Below the pieces are notes generated by a model. It searched no databases, was not told where the DNA came from, and worked only from the letters and a program-made list of their open reading frames with translations. A program made the position numbers and the translations under genes. From Nipponacmea schrenckii (Eukaryota; Mollusca; Gastropoda; Lottiidae), in contig JAUJPP010000003.1 of NCBI GenBank assembly GCA_030562195.1, forward strand, positions 30,820,602 to 30,884,601: a stretch of 64,000 bases of DNA, in the 5' to 3' direction. Every line of letters starts with the position of its first letter. The stretch's first letter is position 1. Shown one piece after another: positions 10,129 through 21,440 of this stretch.

Positions 10129-13100
10129 ATGAGTTCAAACAACATTCCAGTACCTAAACCTCTGAGTTTGGAAGGAAATAAGGCAGAAAACTGGCGTAAG
10201 TGGCTGCAAAGTTATAAACTTTATATGAAGAGCACAGAAAAAGACAAGAAGGATGAAGCCATACAGTGTGCTACGTTTTTGACAATAGCTGGTCCAAAAG
10301 CTATAGAAGTGTTTAACACATTCACTTTTACTGATGCAGAAACTGATAAGATTGAGCCATTGATAACAAAGTTTAAAGACCACTGTGCCCCACCTAAGAA
10401 TTTAACAGTGGAGAGAAGTATTTTCTTTGCCAGAAAACAACAGTCAGGGGAAACATTCGACTCATTTTTGACAGATTTAAAGTTACTTGTAACTGATTGT
10501 GAATTTAGAGACCTAACAGATGGAATAATAGTAAATGGAATTGTGAGTGGTATTAAATCAGAACAGACAAGGGGAAGATTATTGAGAGAGCCAGGAAATT
10601 TATCATTAGATAGAGCAGTTGAAATTTGTAGAGCTGCAGAAGCATCAGCTGATCAATTAAAGGTGCTTTCTTCAAGTAGTCAAGAAGAAAAAGTTACACA
10701 TGAAGTAAACAGACACCCAGATGTGAAACATAAAAGGGGAGGTAACTCAACTAAATTTGACAGTAAACAGAGAAGTTTTAATAAAGTTCAACCTCAACAT
10801 AGTCAAGGTCGATCATCTTATAGAGATTCGAGTCAAAGATATCAGAATACAGGCCCTATGTGTAGTAGATGTGGATATCGTCATGAGTTTAATAGCCGTT
10901 GTTCAGCTAAAGGAGAGACATGTTATAAATGTAATGGTTCAGATCATTTTGCTCGATGTTGTCGTAGTAAATCTTCAAAGAAAGTGCATGAAGTGAAAAA
11001 CAGATATGATCATGACTTTTATGTTGATGCAGTGAATACAGTACTGATAGACTCAAAACCTTGGATAATTCCTCTCCAAGTGAATGGAACAGTTATACCT
11101 CTTAAAATGGACACAGGTGCTGACCCAGATATTTTAAGTAAAAGTGACTTTGATAAATTAAATCAAAAGGCTAAACTGAATAAATCAAATGTGAAATTAA
11201 CAGCATATGGTGGAAGTGACATAGCAGTAGTAGGACAGAGTATCTTAGAAATTGATCATAAAGGAAAGAAATATAGAAACTTATTTGTAATTTGTGATGG
11301 TAATGTTCAACCCTTGTTAGGCAGAAAAACCTGTGAAAGACTGGGGTTAATTAAAAGAGTTTTTGTAGTTAATGAAGCTATTAAACCAGAAGTTAATGAC
11401 TATACTAAGAAAATTTTGAAGGAATATGATGATTTATTTAAAGGCTTAGGTCAATTACCAGGTCAAGTCAAGATCAAACTTAAACCAGGCTCTGTTCCAG
11501 TTGTAGAACCCTGTAGAAAAGTACCGTTTCCAGTATACGACAAGGTCAAAGAAGAACTTATCAGAATGGAATCTTTAAATGTGATCAAAAAAGTCAATGA
11601 ACCAACTGAGTGGGTTAATGGTTTAGTTCCTATTTACAAATCCTCAGGAAAGCTTAGAATATGCTTAGACCCCCGCAATTTAAACAAATGTATACAACGT
11701 GAACATTTTAAACTTCCAACAAGAGACGAAATAATGTCTAAGTTTAGTGGTGCCCAAATATTCTCAAAATTGGATGCAGCAAGCGGATTTTGGCAGCTGT
11801 GCCTTGATGAAGACAGTTCCAGACTTTGTACCTTTAATACTCCTTTTGGAAGATACCGTTATCTTCGACTTCCATTTGGTATCTCCAGTGCCCCGGAGAT
11901 TTACCATAGAACTGTACATGATATATTCGAACATATTCCTGGAGTTGATACTTCCATGGATGATATAATAGTTTGGGGTTCAAATCAGGAAGAACATAAC
12001 CGCAGACTGAAACAAGTGTTAGAAACTGCTAGAAAAGTAGGCCTAGTTCTTCAAAAGGATAAATGTGAATTTAATGTTCCAGAACTAACATTTTTAGGTG
12101 AAACAATTTCATCTGATGGGTTGAAACCAGACAGTAGAAAAATTCAGGCAATTCAAGAATTTCAAAGACCAACCTGTAAGAAAGACATTCAGAGATTTTT
12201 AGGAATGATAAACTTTCTAGGAAAATACATCAAAGATTTGTCAACAAAAACACATCCACTTAGAATATTATTGGATAAAAACAATCAGTGGGAATGGACA
12301 GATGTACAAGAAAATGCATGGAATAACTTGAAAAATGATATTTCTAGTGAACCAGTGCTACAATTTTATGACTCTGAAAAACCTATAAAAATATCAGGAG
12401 ATGCAAGCCAAAGTGGATTAGGTGCAGTCATTCTACAAAGAGTTAATGATTCATGGTTACCTGTGGCGTATGCTTCCAGAGCATTGACAACAGCTGAATG
12501 TAGATATGCACAGATCGAAAAAGAGGCTCTAGCCATGACTTTTGCATGCGAGAGGTTCCATCAATTTATTTATGGAAGAACTTTTGAGGTGGAAACCGAC
12601 CATAAACCATTAGAGGCTATTTTTACTAAAGCTTTAAATGACTCGCCTCCAAGAATACAAAGATTTCGACTAAGATTACAGAAATATGATCTTAAAGTAT
12701 CCTATACTCCTGGTAAAAATATGTACTTAGCAGATTGTTTATCCAGAGCTTATAATCCAGTTAAAGTTGAAAGTTCAACTGAATTTGAAGTGGAGCAGTA
12801 TGTTAATAATGTGATGTCAAAATTGCAAGTAGCTGATGAGAGACTCCAAGAAATTAGAGAAGTTTCGGCTGAAGATCCAGTATTTATATGTCTGATGAAA
12901 GCTATTTATGATGGATGGCCAAGTTGTAAGAAATTATGTCCAATTGAAATTTCTGAATATTGGAACTATAGAGATGAACTTTCAGTGATCAATGGTGTAG
13001 TATTCAAAGGCTCTAAAGTGGTAATTCCTTTGAAGATGAGGCAGGATATGTTATCTAAAATTCATAGAGGACATTTAGGTGAAAACAAATGTAAGAGTAG

Positions 13101-14196
13101 AGCACGTGAAGTTTTGTTTTGGCCCAGAATGAGTCAAGACATTGAAAATGAAGTGAAACATTGTGATTTGTGTATAAAATATCGTGATAGTCAACAAAAT
13201 GAACCATTGATGTCACATCCAGTTGCTAGAAGACCATGGCAAAAGGTTGCTACTGATCTTTGCTATATAGACACTAAAACTTACCTTGTACTTGTGGATT
13301 ACTATTCAACATTTCCAGAAATTTGCTTATTAAATGGATCTGGAAGTAAGCCTGTCATTCAAGCATTGAAATCTATATTTGCTCGTCATGGAGTCCCAGA
13401 TGAACTTGTAAGTGACAATGGTCCGTGCTATAACAGTTATGAATTTAAACAATTTTCAAGAGAATGGTCTTTTGTACACACAACCTCAAGTCCCTTATAC
13501 CCAAGATCTAATGGCCTTGCTGAAAAAACAGTGCAAACTGTAAAACGAATACTTAAAAAAGCTTCAGAACAACATGAAGACCCTTACCTAGGATTACTGG
13601 TATACAGAAGTACACCATTACCTTGTGGAAATTCCCCAGCTCACCTCCTAATGGGTCGTAGAATTCGTTCAAACTTACCAATAACAGATGATCTTTTAAG
13701 TGTTAACAATAATGATATTGTAAAGTATAAACAGTATGAAAAAAGTCGACAAAAGTATTACCATGACCAAAGGAGTAGTCGCCCTTTGCTACCTCTGAGT
13801 CCAGGTTCAATAGTTAGACTGAAATTTGATGGTAGATGGACTGAACAGGGTACAGTTATACAAGAAGTCGCACCCAGATCATACCTTATAGAGACTTTAA
13901 GTGGTTCAGTTTATCGTCGAAATAGAAGAGACTTACTATTTATCCCTGGTGATAGTCTCAAACCTACCAACTTACCTGATGAACCACGTAAACATCAGCC
14001 AGTGGTTCAACAACCAAATCAAAATATTCCACAGGAGAGAGATAATGTAGAAAATCCTGTATTAAATCAAGTTCCAGAAGAAAATCCAGAAAGACCCAAT
14101 ATAATCCAACCTTCTAGATTACCTATACCAACCAGTTTGAAAACTAGATCTGGAAGAACAGTGAAACCACCTATTAGACTTATAGAAACGGTGTAG
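10129..14196 (+). CDS. Gypsy Gag-Pol polyprotein, 1,355 residues, intact
   Basis: Copies the element's RNA into DNA and inserts it into the genome. Domains in order: Gag (about 1-240); two Cys/His knuckles near 245-258 (CSRCGYRHEF...C) and 265-278 (CYKCNGSDHFARCC); an aspartic protease with DTGA at 328; RT with FSKLDAASGFW at 545 and SMDDIIVWG near 609 (catalytic Asp611-Asp612); RNase H with GDAS near 757 and TDHKPLEAIF; an integrase with an HRGHLG...CDLC zinc domain from 979 and catalytic D1043, D1096, E1132 (the D,D35E spacing is exact); and a basic C-terminal tail. Gag and Pol are in one frame without a shift or stop. The start is the first ATG after the primer site; the stop is TAG. There is no envelope-like frame. 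It is flanked by identical LTRs, so it is potentially mobile. The clade was not determined. Confidence 0.96.
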   Translation: MSSNNIPVPKPLSLEGNKAENWRKWLQSYKLYMKSTEKDKKDEAIQCATFLTIAGPKAIEVFNTFTFTDAETDKIEPLITKFKDHCAPPKNLTVERSIFFARKQQSGETFDSFLTDLKLLVTDCEFRDLTDGIIVNGIVSGIKSEQTRGRLLREPGNLSLDRAVEICRAAEASADQLKVLSSSSQEEKVTHEVNRHPDVKHKRGGNSTKFDSKQRSFNKVQPQHSQGRSSYRDSSQRYQNTGPMCSRCGYRHEFNSRCSAKGETCYKCNGSDHFARCCRSKSSKKVHEVKNRYDHDFYVDAVNTVLIDSKPWIIPLQVNGTVIPLKMDTGADPDILSKSDFDKLNQKAKLNKSNVKLTAYGGSDIAVVGQSILEIDHKGKKYRNLFVICDGNVQPLLGRKTCERLGLIKRVFVVNEAIKPEVNDYTKKILKEYDDLFKGLGQLPGQVKIKLKPGSVPVVEPCRKVPFPVYDKVKEELIRMESLNVIKKVNEPTEWVNGLVPIYKSSGKLRICLDPRNLNKCIQREHFKLPTRDEIMSKFSGAQIFSKLDAASGFWQLCLDEDSSRLCTFNTPFGRYRYLRLPFGISSAPEIYHRTVHDIFEHIPGVDTSMDDIIVWGSNQEEHNRRLKQVLETARKVGLVLQKDKCEFNVPELTFLGETISSDGLKPDSRKIQAIQEFQRPTCKKDIQRFLGMINFLGKYIKDLSTKTHPLRILLDKNNQWEWTDVQENAWNNLKNDISSEPVLQFYDSEKPIKISGDASQSGLGAVILQRVNDSWLPVAYASRALTTAECRYAQIEKEALAMTFACERFHQFIYGRTFEVETDHKPLEAIFTKALNDSPPRIQRFRLRLQKYDLKVSYTPGKNMYLADCLSRAYNPVKVESSTEFEVEQYVNNVMSKLQVADERLQEIREVSAEDPVFICLMKAIYDGWPSCKKLCPIEISEYWNYRDELSVINGVVFKGSKVVIPLKMRQDMLSKIHRGHLGENKCKSRAREVLFWPRMSQDIENEVKHCDLCIKYRDSQQNEPLMSHPVARRPWQKVATDLCYIDTKTYLVLVDYYSTFPEICLLNGSGSKPVIQALKSIFARHGVPDELVSDNGPCYNSYEFKQFSREWSFVHTTSSPLYPRSNGLAEKTVQTVKRILKKASEQHEDPYLGLLVYRSTPLPCGNSPAHLLMGRRIRSNLPITDDLLSVNNNDIVKYKQYEKSRQKYYHDQRSSRPLLPLSPGSIVRLKFDGRWTEQGTVIQEVAPRSYLIETLSGSVYRRNRRDLLFIPGDSLKPTNLPDEPRKHQPVVQQPNQNIPQERDNVENPVLNQVPEENPERPNIIQPSRLPIPTSLKTRSGRTVKPPIRLIETV

Positions 14197-14410
14197 GCTG
14201 TGTAATAGGACAATTCAAAGTGATTTCTAATAGGAATTAGAGACTGCAAATAGTGGTTTTAAATCTTTATTTTATTTTCAGCTGAGAACAATTTGAATTT
14301 AATTGAGAGACTCTTAAGTGAAATTTATTTGATGTGTTATAGTGTAATTTAAACCATAGCATGTTTTGAAATTTAATTATGGTATTATCTTATATTTGAA
14401 AAAAGGGAGA
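14197..14410 (+). other. Gypsy 3' untranslated region with polypurine tract
   Basis: About 200 bp of non-coding sequence follows the Gag-Pol stop. It ends in the purine run AAAAAAGGGAGA at about 14,399-14,410, the expected plus-strand primer directly before the 3' LTR. Confidence 0.85.
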
Positions 14411-14649
14411 TGTAACAGATATATGTTCAAATATGCATAATCTAATTTGGATATAACTTCAAGCTCAAATATCTAATACGCTAATATGTGGGTTAACTTC
14501 AATAATCCATTGCTTGGTTTAGGCTACACTATGACCTAGAGATAAACTATGATGTCATACAAGTTCCTGTCTGTCCTCCAGTTTAACATGTATTAAAATC
14601 CATCTTATTTTAAAAAGATAAACTTATTCATTTATATGAAATCCCTACA
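14411..14649 (+). repeat. 3' LTR of the gypsy element
   Basis: 239 bp, reading identical to the 5' LTR. It is followed by GCATG, the right target duplication, after which the copia protease frame continues. Confidence 0.95.
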
Positions 14650-16552
14650 GCATGTTCTAAGACTGTCTGTGGCATAAAGTGGATAGACAATTATATTGAT
14701 AGCTTAACTGCAAAAGAGCAAGAAAAAGTCAAAATAAGGAAAAGTAATAAACAATTCAAATTTGGAGATGGTATTAGTAAACAATCTATTAAATGTGTGA
14801 ATATTCCTGTTACAATTGCTGGAATTTACTGCAATATAGACACTGAGGTAGTAGAGGCAGACATTCCATTACTACTTAGTAAAGAATCACTGAAACGAGC
14901 CAATACTGTTCTTGATTTGGCTAAGGACAAAGTGTCTATGTTTAAACGGCCAGTACAACAACAATTTACCTCAAGTGGACATTATTGTATCAATTTAACA
15001 GATGAAGTCAAGTGTATAACTGATGAAGCTGCAGAAGATTTTGATTTTTGAAAAAGATTTGACACAGAAAGATAAAATTAAGATTTTAGGAAAATTACCT
15101 AAACAATTTGGACATGCTAATAGTGATAGATTGAAGAAACTTATAGTGAGTGCTGGACATAATGATAAACAGATGTTTGAACGTTTAGAAGATTTAGTTA
15201 ACAATTGTGATGTATGTCAAAAGTTTAAAAGGCCCCAACATAAACCGGCAGTTGGTTTCCCTTTAGCATCAGAATTCAACGAAGCAGTAGCAGTAGATCT
15301 ACATCAACTGGATAAAAATCTATGGTATCTTCATATTATTGATGAATTTTCCAGATTTAGTGCAGGGGCAATTATGAAAGATAAATATCCTGAAACTTTT
15401 ATTAAACTGTTTATAAAAATGTGGATTGGGATTCATGGAGCACCTAAGAAATTATTCAGTGACAATGGTGGAGAATTTAACAATAAAGTTGTGCAGGATA
15501 TGTGTGAGAATTTTAATATTCAACTGATGACAACCGCTGCCTACTCTCCATGGAGTAATGGACTTTTAGAACGTCACAATTATACATTAGCGGAGATACT
15601 TAACAGAATTCAGACAGATAACTCATGTGACTGGGAAACTGCATTATCTTGGGCTTTGATGTCAAAGAACTATTTAGCAAATGTGCATGGATTCAGCTCG
15701 TATCAACTTGTTTATTGTAAAAACCCAAATCTTCCCAGTATTTTTACTGATCATGTACCAGCCTTAGTGGGCATTACAACTAGTACTATTGTAGGTGAAC
15801 ATATTAAAGCTTTATATTCAGCAAGGAAGGCCTTCACAGAAGCTGAGTGCTCTGAGAGAATAAGAAGAGCTTTGAGGAAACAGACTCGTCCAACAACTGA
15901 ACTCTGTCAAACTGGAGAGAAGGTTTACTATAAACGTCCTGATGGAACTGAATGGAAAGGTCCCGGTGTAGTAATTGGACAGGATGGTGTTATAGTGTTT
16001 ATTAGGCATGGGGGAATAGTTGAAAGAGTGCATAGGTGTAGAATTAAAAAATTACATGAATCACAAAACAATGAAAACACAAAGATTGAAAATGAAGACA
16101 ATAATAGTGATCAAAATAAACAAGCTGATGATGATACAATTGAAGAAGATGAGGAAAGATTTGATACAAACTTTGAAAATAATGATAATGATGTGCGTCA
16201 ACCAGAACAAGATGTGCAGTTAAAACCAGGACAAGTGATCAAGTATAAGGACAATACAAACAATGAAAAATACCAAGCTAAAGTTATGAATAGAGCGGGT
16301 AAAGTCACTGGTATCCATAGAAATTGGTTTAATGTGGAATATCAAAGTCCTGATGAAATGATTGGCATAAAACAATCAGTTGACTTTTCACTGATGTCAG
16401 ATATTGAAATTTCACCAAATGATAATCATGAGTCTGATGAAGAAAATGTAATGATTCTAGAAAATGTATCCTTTGATGAAAGTAAATTAGCAGAACTGGA
16501 GTGTTGGAGAAATAATTCAGTTTATGAAGAGGTAGAAGATAAATTGTATTAG
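14650..16552 (+). pseudogene. Copia protease remainder and integrase
   Basis: From the right target duplication the copia protease resumes in frame (CSKTVCGIKWIDNYI is split only by the insertion) and runs to a TGA at 15,049-15,051. One base out of phase, from about 15,045, the integrase is open to TAG 16,550-16,552. The integrase has a zinc domain (GHANSDRL...NCDVCQKF) and a core with Asp in AVDLH (15,296), Asp in SDNGG (15,461) and Glu in LLERH (15,569). Those last two are 35 residues apart, as D,D35E requires. An acidic Asn/Asp/Glu-rich linker follows. The catalytic residues are kept, so only frameshifts disable it. Confidence 0.85.
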
Positions 16553-17935
16553 CACAAGATGGGTTTGTACATTAAAAGAGACAGTAACTGGAATCAAGCC
16601 AAAATCAAGACTTGTTGTCCGAGGCTTTGAAGAGCTAGAAAATGAACAGATTCAGAAAGATTCTCCAACATGTGCAAAGGAATCACTTAGAGTTATTTTA
16701 AGTATTTTAGCTCAAAATAAATGGAAACCTTTTTCAATGGACATAAAAACAGCTTTTCTTCAAGGTAAATCTCTAGAAAGAGATATTTTTGTCAGACCTC
16801 CAAAAGAAGCTGAATGTTATGGAAAGTTATGGTGTCTGAACAAGTGTGTATATGGTTTAGGAGATGCATCACTGTATTGGTACAACACTGTCAGAGATAT
16901 AATGATTGAGTTAGGAGCCAAGATATCAAAGATTGATCCTGCTGTTTTTATGTGGTCTAATGATAAAAAACAATTAAAGGGACTTTTAGCTTGTCATGTG
17001 GATGATTTTATTTGGGGTGGTGTGTCAAATTTTGAAGAAACAGTTATAAAGCAAATTCGTAAAAAATTGTGTGTGGGTAAAGAGGAAAACACTAGTTTTA
17101 AATATGTCGGTATAGATTTGGAATATAATAATGGTAACATTTTCTTGAATCAATCAAACTATGCCAAAAACATCATACCCATCAATATACCTTCATCACG
17201 ACGACAACAGAAGGAATCTCCTCTTAATGAAAAGGAAATACATAGTTTACGGTCGAAAATTGGACAAATTCTTTGGATCAGTCGACAAAGTCGTCCAGAC
17301 TTGATATTTGATGCGTCAAGTCTTGCTTCAAGAATTAAAGATGCCAGAGTTAGGGACTTAATTGATGCAAATAAACTAATCAAAAGAGTAAAATCAGAGA
17401 ACTTGACACTTAAATTTCAAAAATTAGATGGTGATTTATCTCTTGTAGTTTATAGTGACTCTTCGCTTGGCAATCTTCAAGATGGTGGAACCCAAGGTGG
17501 TCACTTAATACTTTTAAAAGGAGATAAAGGAAGATTTTCTCCTATATCATGGAATTCTAAACGAATTAGACGTGTTGTCAGAAGTACATTGTCTGGTGAA
17601 ACCCTTGCAATGGCAGATGCGATTGACAGCGGTGTGTTCATTTCCACTTTGTATTCTGAACTTGTAACTGGTTGTGCAGATCCGACAAAATTACCTCTTG
17701 TATGCATTACTGACAATAAATCGTTGCTTGAGGCTGTTAAATCTACAAAATGTGTAACAGAGAAACGACTTCGACTGGAAATAACTGGAATCAAAGAAAT
17801 GATCCGAGACAATCAAGTAAAAGAAATAAAGTGGTCAGATACTAAAAGACAATTAGCTGATTGCTTGACGAAACGAGGAGCATCACCACTGACTTTAATG
17901 AAAACACTGGATGCTGGCGTTTTAAAATTTTAAAC
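16551..17935 (+). pseudogene. Copia reverse transcriptase and RNase H
   Basis: In the third frame the RT starts with the typical STRWVCTLKE...KSRLVVRGFEE block (16,551 on) and continues as MDIKTAFLQG (16,737), VYGLGDASLYWY and CHVDDFIWGG (the Asp pair from 17,001). RNase H follows with VYSDSSLGN, SGETLAMADAID, VCITDNKSL and ADCLTKRGAS, ending at TAA 17,933. This stretch is itself intact for ~460 codons. It is separated from the integrase by a one-base frameshift at 16,550, exactly at the linker-RT border. Copia elements normally carry it in frame with Gag. Confidence 0.88.
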
Positions 17936-18049
17936 CGTAGTTTTATTTACCAGACTTAAGAACAATTCTATAAGTAACCTCAATTAGAGTGTTTCAAGTT
18001 TAGTTCCCATCTGTGACAGTAAAAATTGTCAAACTTATATTTTTAAAGA

Positions 18050-18062
18050 GACACGGGGAGAT
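18050..18062 (+). promoter_or_regulatory. Copia polypurine tract
   Basis: The purine-rich GAGACACGGGGAGAT run lies directly before the 3' LTR. Copia tracts commonly end in GGGGAGAT. Confidence 0.6.
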
Positions 18063-18233
18063 TGATAACATTGTGGTCTGGACTTACCTTAATTAATAGT
18101 TACTTCCCCTGATATAGAAAACATTACTTGCCTTACTTCCTGTTTTGTGTACCATGTGGGTTTATTAAAGATCAATTTAAGACAAAGTGTCTTTCTAATT
18201 ATATTGGACAGGGTCCTATTACTTAAATTATTA
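18063..18233 (+). repeat. 3' LTR of the copia element
   Basis: 171 bp, matching the 5' LTR except for a missing 15-bp internal duplication, one other indel and about three substitutions. It is followed by the target duplication CAATC. Confidence 0.9.
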
Positions 18234-18238
18234 CAATC

Positions 18239-18802
18239 ACCCTAATCCCTAACACTAGGATTCTTCAACTTCCCCGAATATTAGGACATTCTGTCTTTTC
18301 TGAATTCCAACACTAATCAGTGGTCCTGACGCTCAAAAAAGTCTGTATATTGCGACATTTAGTCATCTTAAATCCTTATCGTCAATTGGATAATCGATTA
18401 TTGTATTAATAATCAGGATTAAATCCCATGAAAAACAAAATATGGCTGAAAAAAATTCTGCTGATTAATCACTGCCAATGGCTTCTGTTTAATATCAAGG
18501 TCGTTGCCTTTATTTCAAATGGCTTGGGTCATGATTCGGAACTTTACCAATCTGGTTTCGTGTTGAATCACAAGTATTGAACTATAATATATGATGGAAT
18601 TATTACAATGCCTAACCGATATCCTAAGCGTGCCCGTACCGATTTGAGTATTAATTTATTGGTAATTATGAAAAAGTGTTTTGCCTTACACAGAAGAATT
18701 TACCTATGAAATTTGGTTTCGGTTGAACCAACATACACGAGAAGTAAAAAGCAAAGGTTTGTCGTCAGTATTAATTTCGATAAAAAGACGTATTAAATTT
18801 GA
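18239..18802. other. Non-repetitive intergenic sequence
   Basis: No gene or recognised element was seen. This is the original target DNA of the copia insertion on its right side. Confidence 0.4.
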
Positions 18803-21440
18803 TAAGATAGCTTGCCAGGCAAGGTAATATACGCCCACTGGTAGCATTGATTTTGAATAAAAAATAAAATATATATATACTTCTTTTCAAAAACAGAGCA
18901 ATATTTGATATTAAACGTTTTAAGATTTATCTGATTTTCAATAGGGTTCATCCACAGGTGATTCCACATACTTATGCCAAGTTCCATTTAAGTCAGTCAA
19001 GAAATAGAGTGTTTATGAGCCAAAAAATTAAAATCATTTGAAAGAACAAGGGCAATCAAATATTATGTGATATTTCTTGTTTTCAATAGGGTTCCTCCTT
19101 GAGTGATAATTAACAATTTAAGCAAATTTTGTCAAATTCTGTAAATCATTGTGCCTTCTAGAGGGTTTACAAGCTAAAAATTTTGACGATTTTTCCAAAA
19201 AAAAGGCAATAACTAACACTAAATATTTTTCAATAGGGTTCATCATTAGGTGATTACAAATACTCATGCCAAGTTACGTCAAAATTGCTCAAGAATTGTA
19301 ACTTGTAGAGTGTTTACAAGGAAAATATCGAACACATTTTATAAAGCAAGGGCAATAATTCGTATCAAATATATTTCAATATATTTGATTTTCAATAGGG
19401 TTTAGGGCTGGGAATCGATTATGATTTTAATATCGATTATCGGCAAATAATCGGTGACGTGCACCGACCGATAATCGATTAATAATCGGTAGAATTTTCA
19501 TGTCTATTTTAAGTAAGGGAGATAACCACATTCGAGTATCGTAAACACAGTACATTTGAAAATGAAAGTAGCATATCCTCCCAGCAGATGGAGCTCTACA
19601 CTGTTGTTATTTATAGGCCTATAGTTGTTATTGTGTCGTATTAAAAGTCGATAGCGGTATTATTTGGTAGGTTTTGTGATAGTATTGTTCATTCCATCTT
19701 GTAAACAGTTGTTTGAAAAAATTGATTGGATATAATTTATTGAATCATGATAATCGATTATGGAATTTTAGATCGATAATCGTAATCGGCAGGTAAGTAA
19801 TCGACGATTAATCGGAATTTCGATAAATTTTGCCAGCCCTAATAGGGTTCATTCTTTGGTGATATTAAACAAGTTTTGTCAAAAGCCGTCAATAATTGTG
19901 CTTTGTAGAGTGTTTACAAGCCACAAATTAAATGCGCTTTCAAAAACAAGGGCAATAACTGATACTAAATATTTTTTGATTTAACTGAATTTCAATAGGG
20001 TTCATCCTTAGGTGATTACAAATACTCATGCCAAGTTACATCAAAATCACTCAAGATTTGTGACTTGTAGAGTGTTTATAAGGCAAAAATCTAACACATT
20101 TTATAGAACAAGGGCAATAATTCGTAAATATATTTCGATATTTTCTATTTTTAAAAGGGTTCATCCTTCAGCCAAAAATTGAACACGTTTTCAAAAACAA
20201 GGGCAATAACTGACACCAAATTTTTTTCGACAATAATTTTTTTTTTCGACGGACATGGGTGAGGACAATATACGCCCCCCATTTCATGTGGGCGTATAAA
20301 AACAAATACTCAAGCCAAGTTTCATCAAAATCCATTAAAAATTGTTCTTTCCAGAGTGTTAACAAGCTAAAATTGAACGCGTTTTCAAGAACAAGGGCTA
20401 TAACTGACAATAAATATATTTCGATTTATTTGATTTATAATAGGGTTCATCATTGGGTAATAACAAATACTCAAGCCAAGTTTAATCAAAATCCATTAAG
20501 AATTGTTCTTTCTAGAGTGTTTACAAGCTAAAATTGAACGCGTTTTCAAGAACAAGAGCAGTAACTCATACTAAAATTTTTTTCGATTTCGCTGATTTTC
20601 AATAGGGTTCATCCTTGAGTTATAACACACTCACACCAAGTTTCATTGAAATCGGTCAAGAATTGTGCCATGTAGAGAGTTTACGTGTTTAAAAGAACAA
20701 GGGCAATAATTCATATTAGATATATTTTTAATTTTCAATAGGGCTCATCCCTTTCGATATCAAACAATTTCAGTGAGTTTTGTCAACATTGGTCATGAAT
20801 TGTACCTTCTAGAGTCTTTATTAGCCAAACTGACACTATATTTCGATTTATTTAATTTTTAATGAGGTTCATCCTTGGGTAAAAACAAATACTCAAGCCA
20901 AGTTTTATCAAATTCCATTAAGAATTGTTTTTTCTAGAGTGTTTACAAGCTAAAACTGAACGCGTTTTCAAAAACAAAGGCAATTACTGATACTAAATAT
21001 TTTTCGTTTTAACTGAATTTCAATAGGGTTCATCCTTAGGTGATGACAAATACTCATGCCAAGTTACTTCAAAATCGCTCAACAATAATTGTGACTTGTA
21101 GAGTGTTTACAAGGCAAATATCCAACACATTTTATAGAACAAGGGCAATAATTCGTATCAAATATATTTCGATATTTTCTATTTTCAAAAGGGTTCATCC
21201 TTGGGTGATAATAAACAATTTCAACAAGTTTTGTCAAAATCGGTCAACTGTGCTTTGTAGAGTATTTTAAAGCCAAAAACTGATATTCAATTTTTTTCGA
21301 TTTTACTGGTTTTCAATAGGCTTCATCCTTGGGTGATAACAAATACTCAAGCCAAGTTTCATAAAAATCCATTAAGAATTGTTCTCTCAAGAGTGTTTAC
21401 AAGCTAAAATTAAACGCGTTTCATGTGGGCATATAAAATA
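18803..21440 (+). repeat. Pearl-like element and ~165-175 bp core array
   Basis: A left end (GATAGCTTGCCAGGCAAGG at about 18,804) is followed by many cores with the phrases CAATAGGGTTCATCCTTGGG, CAAGCCAAGTTTCATCAAAA, AGAGTGTTTACAAGC and ACAAGGGCAATAACTGA. A hairpin end lies at 20,269-20,298 (GTGGGCGTATA arm). More cores continue to a second, deleted right end near 21,440 (CATGTGGGCATATAAAA). The ACGG tract is nearly lost in the first unit (only GACGGACA remains). A hAT-type MITE interrupts the array at 19,403-19,841. Confidence 0.7.
19403..19841. mobile_element. hAT-type MITE with perfect 8-bp target duplication
   Basis: A 439-bp segment starts TAGGGCTGGGAATCGATT and ends TTTTGCCAGCCCTA, giving TAGGGCTGG terminal inverted repeats. 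The 8 bases on each side are identical (ATAGGGTT, 19,395-19,402 and 19,842-19,849). Removing the element and one copy restores the usual core phrase CAATAGGGTTCATTC. Eight-base duplications are diagnostic of the hAT superfamily. It is rich in ATCGATTA/TAATCGAT words and has no reading frame, so it is non-autonomous. Confidence 0.88.

Larger units (their letters stand above)
9869..14649 (+). mobile_element. Intact Ty3/gypsy LTR retrotransposon nested in copia
   Basis: The 239-bp LTRs (9869-10107 and 14411-14649) read identical base for base. They are TG...CA ended and flanked by the 5-bp target duplication GCATG (9864-9868 and 14650-14654). A primer-binding site directly follows the 5' LTR and a purine tract directly precedes the 3' LTR. 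A single uninterrupted Gag-Pol frame fills the interior. All hallmarks of a complete, very recent insertion are present. It sits within the protease codons of the copia element, immediately after the catalytic Asp-Thr, so it postdates that element. Confidence 0.97.
8758..18233 (+). mobile_element. Ty1/copia LTR retrotransposon, defective, carrying a nested gypsy element
   Basis: Two matching terminal repeats (8758-8942 and 18063-18233) are bordered by the 5-bp duplication CAATC (8753-8757 and 18234-18238). The gene order Gag, protease, integrase, RT-RNase H is that of copia elements. The LTRs differ by a 15-bp indel in the left copy, a 1-bp indel and about three substitutions, so the insertion is not recent. 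Without the gypsy insertion the element is about 4.69 kb, the usual copia size. The coding region is broken by frameshifts in Gag, at 15,045-15,052 and near 16,550, and by the gypsy insertion in the protease. It can no longer make its own polyprotein. Confidence 0.92.

Noticed and set aside
14067..14249. Minus-strand frame over the gypsy 3' end
   Set aside because: Shadow of the Gag-Pol C-terminus.
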